From Ignavibacteria bacterium (GTDB lineage Bacteria; Bacteroidota; Ignavibacteria; Ignavibacteriales; Melioribacteraceae), in the NCBI GenBank assembly GCA_012719345.1, contig JAAYAN010000058.1:1-41817 (forward strand): a stretch of DNA of 41,817 nt, written 5' to 3'. Both the position numbers and the translations under genes were made by a program. The notes below the pieces were generated by a model. That model was given only the letters and a program-made list of their open reading frames with translations. It did no database searches and had not been told where the DNA came from. Of this stretch, positions 1 to 8,709 are shown piece by piece; the first letter of the stretch is position 1; each line of letters begins with the position of its first letter.

Positions 1-2270
1 TTATAACCTCCGCCTTCGTCCGATGGAATAGATTCGGGATACTTATACCGCATTAGATATACGTCAATGTTATTAAGCGGGAGATTACTTTCTTCATTTT
101 TTACCGTAATATTTAAGTTGTAGCTTCGTACAAGCGAGCATAAAGTGCCAAAATCCTGAACGTGGCTGGCTTCGTTAAAATAAATATCTCCGTAATAACT
201 GTTGCCTTCATCGGGCGAACAATAATAGGGGCTGTTTACAATTACTCTCAGCGCCCGGTAAATATGCCCGCTGTATTTATTTCCGCCCGCAGGAAAATCT
301 TTCACTTTGCGATATGCCCCGATACTGTCCACCATAAAAGACTGTAACCCGACATTATAAACAACATTCCCTGAAGAATCTGTTGCGGCGTAAGAAACCA
401 CTTTATTTCTGTCGCTGTCTTTAACATAATCGGATACATCTACATAACCTCCGCCCATTTTACGAAGAATGTATTTTATTACTAATTTTGTTTGGATATT
501 TTTTAACGGAAATGTGCAGGACTGTCCGTAAAACTTGTATTTAAGAACTCCTTTAAATTGTGCATAAACTGTTGCGGGATTAATATTTGCTTCAAGATAT
601 TGGACAGTATAATCGTCAGCGTAAACCGCCTTATCTCCCTGTCCTAACAAAGTAAAAGAGTTTCCTTGGGAACCGCTGAAATTGAGTTTAAAAGGCGAAT
701 AATTCGCCGGATGATTATTATCAGCAGAAAATACACGGACAGTATATTCATCGCCGGCATATTTATTTTGGACAAGCATAGGTAAAACCAGCGAGCCGTC
801 TTTTTCAACATTCCTATCATAAATAACATATTCAGAATTCGGGTTATTCTCTGTCCTTTTCGAATCTCCTTCATCTATAGGAATGTCATCTCTTACTCCT
901 TTGCGTGTTACCCTGACAATATATTTCATAGAATCATTTGCATTAAGCGGATCCCACAATTTAAGAAACACTTGGTAACGTCTTGCTTTTGCGGTTAATG
1001 TTCCTGCGTCCGCCGTTCCATCCTGATTAAGCATAATATTCTGCGAAGGACTTGCGTAATAGTTACTGTTAACTTTTAAACGCAAAACTTTATAAATATC
1101 TCCTTTAACAAATCCGGCATCAGTTATTCTAATAGTTGTGTCTTCTGCCATCATATAAGTACTGTCGGCATAATTAAATGAGAAATCAAAATTGCCGGTA
1201 TTATCTGTCTGGGAAGTTGCTAAAACTTTTCCGACATCATCAAATTTATAGCTTAAATCAGCTTTGGATAAGACAACCGGAAGTCCTGCCCTTTTAAGTA
1301 TATATTCAACACATAAACTTACCGATACATTTTTAAGAGGTTTTGCTTCAGCCGAAGATCCTGGCCAGTCATAAATCAGTTTACCCGAAATCTTTTTTAC
1401 AGCATAAACAGGTTTTCGAATTGGGGGCTTTGAAATAACAGAAGTATTTTTTCTTACAAAAGTCCATATTTCGCTTTTACCCTGATTGACAGATGCCGGC
1501 TGACCGTATTCGTCCAAGGCTTGTATCTGCCAGACATAAGTTTTTCCCGTTTCCAAAGGGAATCCGTCTGCCGGATAAAGATGAATTGTTGCTCCTGTTA
1601 ATATTGTTTCGTAAACCGGAACATTTGCTGTTATTGCTTTTAGAGGTGTTTGGCGATACATCACTTCGCAAATACGTAAAGCATATTTTATTATTTTCCC
1701 GGTCGAAGAAAAAACCGGTGTCCATTGAAAAGAAGGATTTGCTACATTTATCGTATCTTTGTCTGCGGGATATATTAATTGCGGTTGATCGGGAAGGTTT
1801 ATCGAAAAGTCTGCACAGGCTTCGGTAAGCAATTCTCCTTTTTCACTGTATAATGAAATGCATATAGTATAGTCGTCTTCGGGCAGTCTGCCGGCCTTCA
1901 TCACATTTGTAACAAATTTTTTATTTAGATTGGATTCATTTATATTTAGAATATCTGTGTTTCGGAAAATTTTCGTTAAAGGTCCAGAAGGAAATAATAA
2001 GTTATTTCCTTTTACCGTTCCAAGCTCGCCGTATCTTTTGCCAGACAGCACTGCTTTTGTATAAGTATTCTGTTCTTTGTTTCCGTTATAAATAACAGTG
2101 TAAGCAAGCATCCGGGGATCGCTTTCCCAATCGGCAATGTAAGGAGACGGATTAGGCGAAACTGTGATAATGGAATTCCAATTAATATTTTGTGCATTTG
2201 CTGCAACAATAAAAATAAAAAGTAAAGCTGTTTTTATTGTGTTTTTAAATAGTTCTTTTACTTTTTGCAC
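1..2270 (-). CDS. Large secreted FN3-like repeat protein, 3' end outside window
   Basis: The frame is open from a GTG at 2270 to the window edge (at least 756 codons), so only the N-terminal part is visible. The GTG start is chosen because a GGAG ribosome-binding site lies 5 nt upstream and a signal peptide follows directly (Lys-rich start, hydrophobic LLFIFIVAANAQ). Residues about 165-265 look like a fibronectin type III-like unit (YPADKDTINVANPSFQWTP), common in cell-surface proteins of this group. Two related modules follow, starting near residues 287 and 567. Both contain G-x-L-x-Y, PLKN, YIL and later V-N-S-x-Y-Y-x-S-P, giving a period of about 280 residues. It is probably exported and surface-associated or outer-membrane-linked; its function is unknown. 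I see no enzyme motif in the visible part. A 14-bp perfect inverted repeat lies upstream. Confidence 0.8.
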   Translation of the reverse strand, partial: MQKVKELFKNTIKTALLFIFIVAANAQNINWNSIITVSPNPSPYIADWESDPRMLAYTVIYNGNKEQNTYTKAVLSGKRYGELGTVKGNNLLFPSGPLTKIFRNTDILNINESNLNKKFVTNVMKAGRLPEDDYTICISLYSEKGELLTEACADFSINLPDQPQLIYPADKDTINVANPSFQWTPVFSSTGKIIKYALRICEVMYRQTPLKAITANVPVYETILTGATIHLYPADGFPLETGKTYVWQIQALDEYGQPASVNQGKSEIWTFVRKNTSVISKPPIRKPVYAVKKISGKLIYDWPGSSAEAKPLKNVSVSLCVEYILKRAGLPVVLSKADLSYKFDDVGKVLATSQTDNTGNFDFSFNYADSTYMMAEDTTIRITDAGFVKGDIYKVLRLKVNSNYYASPSQNIMLNQDGTADAGTLTAKARRYQVFLKLWDPLNANDSMKYIVRVTRKGVRDDIPIDEGDSKRTENNPNSEYVIYDRNVEKDGSLVLPMLVQNKYAGDEYTVRVFSADNNHPANYSPFKLNFSGSQGNSFTLLGQGDKAVYADDYTVQYLEANINPATVYAQFKGVLKYKFYGQSCTFPLKNIQTKLVIKYILRKMGGGYVDVSDYVKDSDRNKVVSYAATDSSGNVVYNVGLQSFMVDSIGAYRKVKDFPAGGNKYSGHIYRALRVIVNSPYYCSPDEGNSYYGDIYFNEASHVQDFGTLCSLVRSYNLNITVKNEESNLPLNNIDVYLMRYKYPESIPSDEGGGY

Positions 2271-2307
2271 AATTACTCCGGATATAATTGTTATTCTTTT
2301 ACTTCAA

Positions 2308-2345
2308 TATAAATGACTAATTTTAATTTACATTAGTCATTTATA
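2308..2345. repeat. 14-bp perfect inverted repeat upstream of the secreted repeat protein
   Basis: The arms 2308-2321 (TATAAATGACTAAT) and 2332-2345 are exact reverse complements separated by 10 nt. The repeat lies 38 bp upstream of the GTG start at 2270, so it could be an operator or a 5'-UTR hairpin for that gene. No adjacent T-run on either strand makes it a clear terminator. The rest of 2271-2495 is AT-rich with no gene that I can support. Confidence 0.6.
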
Positions 2346-2495
2346 CTTATCTCGTATTTTATAATGTAAACTTTTTCTTACCGAAATGCAATTTTTCAAT
2401 CTTTATTTACATTATTTTTTTACGTTTGATAAAAAAACAAAGTAAATATATTTATACCTGCTTTCCTGCGTAAACTTGTTCAACCCACATTTTGT

Positions 2496-2804
2496 TTACC
2501 GATCCCCATTCAACTTTTTTTTTAACCTGAGATTGTCTTCAACTATTTCGCTTATTAGGATTTCCTTATCTTTCAGCTTTTCTTCCAGCTTGTTTATTTT
2601 TGCTTCTTCAGTCCGGCTTCCGGTTTTGCTTTTACTAAATGTTTCCAGCGCTCCGGTGAACAATTCTTTCTTCCACAAATAAAATAAATTCGGATGTATA
2701 TTATACTGCTCGCACAGTTTTCCTACCGATTCCTGGTTCTCTAAATGTTCACGTAATACCGATACTTTGAATTCCGCACTGTACTTCCTCTTTCCGTTTT
2801 TCAT
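2496..2804 (-). CDS. Orphan IS3-family transposase OrfA (helix-turn-helix subunit)
   Basis: The 102-residue product has the layout of IS3/IS911-type OrfA: a basic start (KRKYSAEFKVSVLREHLE), then the helix-turn-helix KLCEQYNIHPNLFYLWKKEL, then a C-terminal coiled coil (about residues 60-97). OrfA normally binds the IS ends and is joined by a -1 frameshift to OrfB, the DDE catalytic subunit. No OrfB follows: the next 225 bp downstream carry no DDE-type frame. I also found no terminal inverted repeats around it. It has a good AGGAG site. It is therefore either a remnant of an insertion or a domesticated DNA-binding protein, and it should not transpose alone. Confidence 0.8.
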   Translation of the reverse strand: MKNGKRKYSAEFKVSVLREHLENQESVGKLCEQYNIHPNLFYLWKKELFTGALETFSKSKTGSRTEEAKINKLEEKLKDKEILISEIVEDNLRLKKKLNGDR

Positions 2805-2931
2805 TTCTAACTCCTGAAGTTTTTTATACGTAATTTAATTCTTCAAAAGTTCCTTTCCAACTTAAGCATTATAAATCTTTGGCAGAATTATATGTTCAAT
2901 CCTTTTTTTTCAAAGGTCCTATATTTTCGAC

Positions 2932-2962
2932 TTGATGTCCTTTTTAATAATAGTTATTTTTG
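2932..2962 (+). promoter_or_regulatory. Bacteroidota-type promoter of the metal-uptake operon
   Basis: TTG at 2932-2934, a 20-nt spacer, then TATTTTTG at 2955-2962. This matches the TTG/TAnnTTTG consensus of the Bacteroidota primary sigma factor. Transcription would start near 2969, leaving about 13 nt before the ATG at 2982. Confidence 0.55.
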
Positions 2963-2981
2963 TGCAAGATTATTTGGAACT

Positions 2982-3452
2982 ATGAATACAAAAAGATTAA
3001 ATATTTTCACGTTATTTTTATTAGTTACAGTTTTATTTTCGCATGCCGGAGTTTTAATAGAATCATACAGATGTTATTGCCAATCGCATCTGGAAGAAAG
3101 TGTTGTTGATTCTTGCTGCAAAACTTCTTCAGTTAAAACGCAGCATAATAGCTGTGAAGAAGATCAACAATCTGAAATGCTCACTCACAATGATTGCTCA
3201 TCCGATTGTGAAGGCAATTGTGTAGTTACAACTTATAAAAAACTTGATATTGACCTTCTTACAGCAAGTAATCAGGAAGTTAAAATATTCCTTCCTTTTG
3301 ATATTATTTTAATTGATAAAAACAATGATGAGCTTTCTAAAACGGTTTTATCAGCTTCTTCAACAATAAATGAAAGTCTGCCCCACCCGTTTGGCAAAAC
3401 CCTTGTAATTAAACTTCAACAACCAAAAATACCTTCGCCCGAAATAAGTTAA
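2982..3452 (+). CDS. Exported Cys-rich small protein of the metal-uptake operon
   Basis: ATG 2982 is preferred over the TTG-started longer frame at 2892. It follows a Bacteroidota-type promoter and directly begins a signal peptide or membrane anchor (NIFTLFLLVTVLFSHAG). The 156-residue product then has clustered cysteines: CYC, CC, and single cysteines within about 60 residues, with His residues between them (HNSC, HNDCSSDCEGNC). The C-terminal part (KIFLPFDIILID to the end) has no Cys and ends in a Pro-rich segment. The arrangement resembles the small HYC_CC_PP-type proteins often encoded beside TonB receptors and HMA proteins in Bacteroidota, but that match is from memory. A periplasmic or membrane-anchored metal (copper?) ligand is inferred from the Cys/His clusters and neighbours. 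It is the first gene of the operon, 36 nt before the TonB receptor. Confidence 0.6.
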   Translation: MNTKRLNIFTLFLLVTVLFSHAGVLIESYRCYCQSHLEESVVDSCCKTSSVKTQHNSCEEDQQSEMLTHNDCSSDCEGNCVVTTYKKLDIDLLTASNQEVKIFLPFDIILIDKNNDELSKTVLSASSTINESLPHPFGKTLVIKLQQPKIPSPEIS

Positions 3453-3488
3453 GCGTTTTTTATTAACTTATTTTTAAAGGAGAAGGAA

Positions 3489-5684
3489 ATGATACGAATA
3501 TTATTTTCTGTTCTTTTTTGCGCTGGAATTATTTTTCCGCAAAAACTGAGCGGAATTATTTATGGCGAGTTTGAAACAAACTTCAGAACGCCTCTGCCCG
3601 GCGTAAATATTTTTTGGGCAGATACGGAACTCGGCACAATGACCGATACCGAAGGCAAATTTCAATTATATAAAACTTCGGCGGATACTTCCCTGCTGGT
3701 TGTAACCTATGTTAGTTTTAAACCCTATACTATTAAAGTTGCAAAAACTGATGAATACGTTGAGATAATTCTAAAAGAAAACAGAGAGTTGAACGCGATT
3801 GAAGTTACTGCTCGAAGCAAATCTATAACTATAAATGACTTAAATCCCATTTTAACAATGGAAATAACCCGCGACGAATTAAAAAAAGCCGCTTGCTGCA
3901 ATCTTTCGGAAAGCTTTGAAACAAACGCATCAGTGGATGTTTCGTACAGCGATGCAGTTACCGGAGCAAAGCAGATAAAATTGCTTGGACTTGCCGGGAA
4001 ATACAGCCAGATTATGACTGAAAACATCCCGAATATACGGGGACTTGCCTCGGTTTACGGCTTGTATTATATCCCAGGACCCTGGATGCAGTCAATCCAG
4101 ATATCGAAAGGAACCGCTTCGGTTGTGAACGGGTACGAATCTGTTTCCGGACAAATTAACATCGAGTTCAAAAAGCCGATGCAAAGCGAAAAGTATTATG
4201 CCGATATTTTTACAAACAGTGAACTAAAAAGCGATTTCAACGCGAATACTTATTATGAAATAAGTCCCGAATTAACTACCGGTGTTTTATTTCACGCGGA
4301 ATATTTTAACAGGCTTCCCGATCATAATAACGACGGATTTATTGATAATCCTAATATCAGACAGATAAATCTTCTAAACAGATGGGAATACACAGGGTTC
4401 GAGAACTGGCATATTGCCGCATCTTTCAGTTATTTGAACGATAAAAGACACGGCGGACAGGGCGGGTTTAACAGACCTGCTTCTTCCGGAATTTATAAAA
4501 CCGAAATGGATGCCAATCGCTTTCAGGGCTGGTCAAAAATCGGTTATATGTTCAATAACGATAAAAACACGAGCATCGGTTTTATCAATATGATAACTTC
4601 GCATCGTTACAATTCTGCTTTTGGAATGAGAAAATATGACGCGAAGGAATTCAGCTACTATTCGAATCTTATATTGGAATCCAACGTTTTTAATGAGCAG
4701 CATAAAATCAATACCGGTTTAAGTCTTGTTTACGATGACTATCAGGAAAATCTTGAGAATGTAAATTACGATAATACGGAAACTGTACCCGGAGCGTTTT
4801 TCCAATATACATTTTCACCGGATAAATCTTTTTCTGTAATCGGAGGAATAAGAGCGGATAATCACAATAAATACGGTTTATTCTTTACTCCGCGTTTGCA
4901 CATAAAATACAGCCCTTTCGAAAATACAAACCTGCGAATTGCTGCCGGAAAAGGTTTCAGAACGGCGAGAATAATTTCTGAAAATATTCCGCTTATCACT
5001 TCTTCGCGTAAATTTGTTTTCGAGAAAAACCCTAAAATGGAAGAAGCTGTAAATTACGGAATTAACATCACGCAGTATATTACAATAAATGAACGGGCTA
5101 TATCTATCAGCGGCGATTTTTACAGAACCGATTTCCTTAACAAGATTGTTGTTGATTTGGATAAAAGCTCCAAGGAAGTAAATTTCTACAATTTGAGCGG
5201 TAAATCTTATGCGAACAATTATCAATTGGAATTAAGTTATGAGCTGTTTCCGCAATTTGATGTTCTTGGCGCTGTTAGATTTTCCGAAACTAAAACCGAT
5301 TATGAAAAAGGTTTAAGATCGGAACCGCTTAATAATCAGTTCAAAGGTCTGCTTTCTTTCTCGTACCTAACAAATTTACGATTATGGCAATTCGATTTTA
5401 CAGCCCAGTTCAACGGTAAATCGCGCTTACCTGATTTTTCCGATAACCCGGAAATAAATATGCGGAAATACTCGCCGAACTACACGATTTTAAATGCACA
5501 GATAACCAGATTTTTTAAAGGCTGGGAAGTCTATTTAGGCGCTGAAAACTTAACCGGATATACGCAAACCAAACCGATAATTTCTTCGGATAATCCTTTC
5601 GGGGATAACTTCGATGCATCGGTAATTTGGGGACCAGTTTCCGGTAGAATGTTTTATATGGGCGCAAGATTTTCAATAAATTAA
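3489..5684 (+). CDS. TonB-dependent outer-membrane receptor, probable metal (copper) uptake
   Basis: The 731-residue product has a signal peptide (about 1-18) and then a carboxypeptidase-regulatory-like beta-sandwich domain (about 20-100, with PLPGVNIFWADTELGTMTD and later VSFKPY). A plug domain follows (about 120-240, with TENIPNIRG and ISKGTASVVNGYESVSGQINIE). The rest is a 22-strand-type barrel with alternating aromatic strands, ending in a typical terminal beta-strand (FYMGARFSIN). The plug begins with the motif AACCNLSESFETN, whose adjacent Cys pair (residues 136-137) recurs in receptors encoded beside HMA-domain proteins. It would import a metal or metal chelate using TonB energy. The substrate copper is inferred only from the Cys-rich upstream protein and downstream CxxC protein. 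A strong AAGGAGAAGG site precedes the ATG, and the HMA gene begins 12 nt after the stop. Confidence 0.85.
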   Translation: MIRILFSVLFCAGIIFPQKLSGIIYGEFETNFRTPLPGVNIFWADTELGTMTDTEGKFQLYKTSADTSLLVVTYVSFKPYTIKVAKTDEYVEIILKENRELNAIEVTARSKSITINDLNPILTMEITRDELKKAACCNLSESFETNASVDVSYSDAVTGAKQIKLLGLAGKYSQIMTENIPNIRGLASVYGLYYIPGPWMQSIQISKGTASVVNGYESVSGQINIEFKKPMQSEKYYADIFTNSELKSDFNANTYYEISPELTTGVLFHAEYFNRLPDHNNDGFIDNPNIRQINLLNRWEYTGFENWHIAASFSYLNDKRHGGQGGFNRPASSGIYKTEMDANRFQGWSKIGYMFNNDKNTSIGFINMITSHRYNSAFGMRKYDAKEFSYYSNLILESNVFNEQHKINTGLSLVYDDYQENLENVNYDNTETVPGAFFQYTFSPDKSFSVIGGIRADNHNKYGLFFTPRLHIKYSPFENTNLRIAAGKGFRTARIISENIPLITSSRKFVFEKNPKMEEAVNYGINITQYITINERAISISGDFYRTDFLNKIVVDLDKSSKEVNFYNLSGKSYANNYQLELSYELFPQFDVLGAVRFSETKTDYEKGLRSEPLNNQFKGLLSFSYLTNLRLWQFDFTAQFNGKSRLPDFSDNPEINMRKYSPNYTILNAQITRFFKGWEVYLGAENLTGYTQTKPIISSDNPFGDNFDASVIWGPVSGRMFYMGARFSIN

Positions 5685-5696
5685 AAGGAGATTAAA

Positions 5697-6014
5697 ATGA
5701 AAAAGTATAATTCGTTTTTTGCAATCGCGTTATTAACACTATCTTTAATTGCTTCGGGCAATGAAAATAAAAATATCAAAAAGGTAATTTTCGATACATC
5801 AATTCATTGCAACAATTGCTCCGATAAACTTTTTAACTCCCTGCCAAAAGAAAGTGGAGTTATTGATTTGGAAGTAAATGTTGAGAAAAAGGAAGTTACT
5901 GTGGTTTTCGATCAGCAAAAAATTTCAGTGGATATATTAGCCGAAATTATAAATAAACTTGGCTATTCTGCTTATATTAAAAAAATCAGTAATTATTCAG
6001 AAGACAAACAGTAA
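5697..6014 (+). CDS. Exported heavy-metal-associated (HMA) domain protein
   Basis: The 105-residue protein has a signal peptide (about 1-20) followed by one HMA ferredoxin-like fold. The metal-binding loop is IHCNNCSDK, with CxxC at residues 38 and 41. The regular beta-alpha-beta pattern ends in INKLGYSAYIKK, as in CopZ and MerP. In this family the two thiolates bind Cu(I) or another soft metal. Having an export signal, it probably acts in the periplasm, accepting metal from the TonB receptor or scavenging it. It is the third gene of the operon with an AGGAG site, and an intrinsic terminator follows 7 nt after the stop. Confidence 0.85.
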   Translation: MKKYNSFFAIALLTLSLIASGNENKNIKKVIFDTSIHCNNCSDKLFNSLPKESGVIDLEVNVEKKEVTVVFDQQKISVDILAEIINKLGYSAYIKKISNYSEDKQ

Positions 6015-6020
6015 ATAAAA

Positions 6021-6054
6021 AAAAAGCCCTTCCTTTTTTTGGGAGGAGCTTTTT
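6021..6054 (+). terminator. Intrinsic terminator after the metal-uptake operon
   Basis: A-rich stem (AAAAAGCCCTTCC, 6021-6033) pairs, with two mismatch or wobble positions, with GGGAGGAGCTTTTT (6041-6054). The loop is T-rich and the T-tract is part of the stem, so it may work in both directions. On the other side it faces the convergent gene ending at 6084. Confidence 0.6.
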
Positions 6055-6083
6055 AGAAATAAATATTAATAATTTTTCAGGAT

Positions 6084-6656
6084 TTAAAAACTGCCGATAT
6101 ATAAATTTAAAGATGCCCCCGAGTAGCCTTTAACAGGGCTAAAGTTCGCATAAAATCCAATTCCCATTCCAAGATAACTTGTAATATCCTGTTTTAATTC
6201 AACTTCCAGAGGAAAGCCGATTCCTTTTTTCAACTCGTAATTATATTTATCAAAAATGAAAAACGTCTCTTTCACTTCTCCTCTTTTGTTCCAGATATTA
6301 TATGAGATTCCAGCTCTTGTAATAAGAGAATAATTAAACTTTTTTTTTATTAATAAAAATATCGGGAGCGGAAATATCAAACCTCTCATTTTAAAATCAT
6401 AAGAGCGTCCATATTGTAAGGAATATGTATTAATATACTCTTCACCAAGTATTGGAAAATAGTTAAAGCTGAATATCCCGTAATCTGTTCTATAATTTAG
6501 CGAAGCATTTCCATTCAAACCGCCATCTGAATCAGGGAAATTTGCAGATACAAAACCCAATCCTGCCTGAACCCAGATAGAATTTGATGTTTCGTTTTGC
6601 GCAGGTAAAAATGTAAACGATAGTAAAAACAAGCTGAAAATACTTAAATATTTCAT
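6084..6656 (-). CDS. Putative outer-membrane beta-barrel protein, unknown function
   Basis: ATG 6656 is chosen over the upstream in-frame start at 6695 because an AAAGGAGCC site sits just before it and the signal peptide (MKYLSIFSLFLLSFTFLPAQ) begins there. The 190-residue mature-type sequence alternates hydrophobic/aromatic and polar residues: GLGFVSANF, YGIFSFNYF, YSLITRAGISYNIW, LGMGIGFYANFS. It ends in a short aromatic strand, as small outer-membrane barrels of 8-10 strands do. I do not recognise a named family. It is monocistronic and convergent with the metal operon. Confidence 0.65.
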   Translation of the reverse strand: MKYLSIFSLFLLSFTFLPAQNETSNSIWVQAGLGFVSANFPDSDGGLNGNASLNYRTDYGIFSFNYFPILGEEYINTYSLQYGRSYDFKMRGLIFPLPIFLLIKKKFNYSLITRAGISYNIWNKRGEVKETFFIFDKYNYELKKGIGFPLEVELKQDITSYLGMGIGFYANFSPVKGYSGASLNLYIGSF

Positions 6657-7257
<601 letters not shown>

Positions 7258-7316
7258 GGATTTCAGGCACGAAATATATTAAATTTGAAGTTTAATTAAA
7301 ATCTTAAAATCAAATT

Positions 7317-8396
7317 TTACCAATTTAATTTTTCTTTAATAACGGGTTCCAAAAAGTCGGCTATTATTTTATGACCTGTAACATTAGGATGCCACTGGCA
7401 GCCGAAATCATCAGGGCGTTTAAGTTTTACATCAAGCTTTACAAAATGCAGTTTACTGTCTTTTGTTAATTTAATTAAAGAATTAACAACTGTGTAAATT
7501 TCAAAACAGCTTGGGTCGTTACGTGTAGGTCCGCATAAAGAAAAAATATGGGCTTCTGGATATTTTGCTCTTAATTCCTTTATAAAGCCAAGATATGCTT
7601 CGCGGAATTTCCATATTGACGGATATGGGCGCTGCCAAAAATCATTTTTACCGATTCGTATTACAACCGCGTCGGGTTTCCAATTTTTATCATCGTGTAT
7701 AAGTGTATCGTTATAACAAACACGGTTATAAACTGTCGGCATCGGATTTTCGGAAAAAAGCCTTTCCCCGAAATTGCGTATAATTCCAATTCCCGAAACT
7801 GCTACAACAGCATAATCAGATTCAAACCGGCGCGCAAGCACCGGACCGAATCCTAGGTAATTATTTTCGGTTTCTGCAGAAAATTCGCATTCAGGGCTTT
7901 CCCCTTCGTTGCCGAAACCCGCAACAAATGAATCGCCAATGAATTCAATGCTTCTTTTAGCTTTAAAATTAGTTTTTACTAATTTGCAGCCTTTATCTAA
8001 TAAAAAGCCGTTAAACTCTGTCTGCCCAAAACTTGCTTCGGTACGTTTGGTTATTTTTATTGTATGAATTGTATCTGCCAGACTGTCGGCAATACTGTAA
8101 ACTCTATTTGAATCTTTTGTTGTAATAACTTTAAAAAACTTGCCGTCCAAAAAAACATTAAAAGTATTCGAACTGTCATATAATTTTACCGCAACAGAAG
8201 TGCCTTCGAATTTTGCTTTTATGTAAACGCCAGGCCAGTCAAATTTTATTTTTTTCGGATTTCTTTTATCAACACGTCCGCAGAAATAAATTGAAGGATC
8301 ATCGGCATCTATTTCTCCTTTCGACAGAAAAAGATCGCAGGAATTAAAAGAAACGCTCATTATTATCAGGGAAAATATTATTAAATATTTGTTCAT
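7317..8396 (-). CDS. SGNH/GDSL esterase lipoprotein, carbohydrate esterase family 2 type
   Basis: ATG 8396 is used; a TTG directly before it (8399) would add one residue. The N-terminus is a lipoprotein signal with lipobox-like FNSC (Cys20). Residues about 35-135 form a beta-rich domain like the CE2 N-terminal jelly roll (YFCGRVDKR, GVYIKAKFEGTSVAVKL). The catalytic SGNH domain follows: block I IEFIGDSFVAGFGNEGE with nucleophile Ser156, GKND (residues 249-252), and block V QWHPNVTGH with His336. CE2 enzymes remove acetyl groups from plant polysaccharides such as xylan or mannan using a Ser-His dyad. The enzyme would sit in the outer or inner membrane facing the periplasm or the outside. It stands alone between two tRNA-Ser genes, with no glycoside hydrolase beside it. 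The exact substrate is unknown. Confidence 0.8.
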   Translation of the reverse strand: MNKYLIIFSLIIMSVSFNSCDLFLSKGEIDADDPSIYFCGRVDKRNPKKIKFDWPGVYIKAKFEGTSVAVKLYDSSNTFNVFLDGKFFKVITTKDSNRVYSIADSLADTIHTIKITKRTEASFGQTEFNGFLLDKGCKLVKTNFKAKRSIEFIGDSFVAGFGNEGESPECEFSAETENNYLGFGPVLARRFESDYAVVAVSGIGIIRNFGERLFSENPMPTVYNRVCYNDTLIHDDKNWKPDAVVIRIGKNDFWQRPYPSIWKFREAYLGFIKELRAKYPEAHIFSLCGPTRNDPSCFEIYTVVNSLIKLTKDSKLHFVKLDVKLKRPDDFGCQWHPNVTGHKIIADFLEPVIKEKLNW

Positions 8397-8538
8397 CAAT
8401 TTCTAGCATAAAAAATCATTTTCCTATCTGGAAAATTAAAACCAGTAATTTAGTTTTTTTTTAGCAAAAAATAACTAAGTTTTAAGGATTTTTTAGTTTT
8501 AATCAAATTTTATTCTTATTTTTCAATTCAGTTTTTTT

Positions 8539-8626
8539 GGAAAGGTGCCGGAGTGGTTGAACGGGACGGTCTCGAAAACCGTTTAAGTCTTTATGGCTTA
8601 CGAGGGTTCGAATCCCTCCCTTTCCG
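8539..8626 (+). tRNA. tRNA-Ser (anticodon CGA)
   Basis: The 88-nt class-II cloverleaf has acceptor GGAAAGG/CCTTTCC with discriminator G, anticodon stem ACGGT/ACCGT with loop CTCGAAA, a long variable arm, and T-arm GGTTCGAATCC. Anticodon CGA reads UCG. CCA is not encoded. Confidence 0.95.
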
Positions 8627-8709
8627 CAAAAAACATTATTTTTTTACGAAAAGATTTATAAAAATCAACTTCAATTTATTTCCCGTTTAAATTATTTTTA
8701 AGCCCAAAA

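Noticed and set aside
2271-2495. Hidden OrfB (DDE) fragment downstream of the orphan OrfA
   Set aside because: Reading the minus frames gave only a 12-residue frame after OrfA and no DDE-like sequence.
2892-2981. Longer start of the Cys-rich protein at 2892
   Set aside because: It runs through a predicted promoter and puts about 30 residues before the signal peptide; ATG 2982 starts the signal peptide directly.
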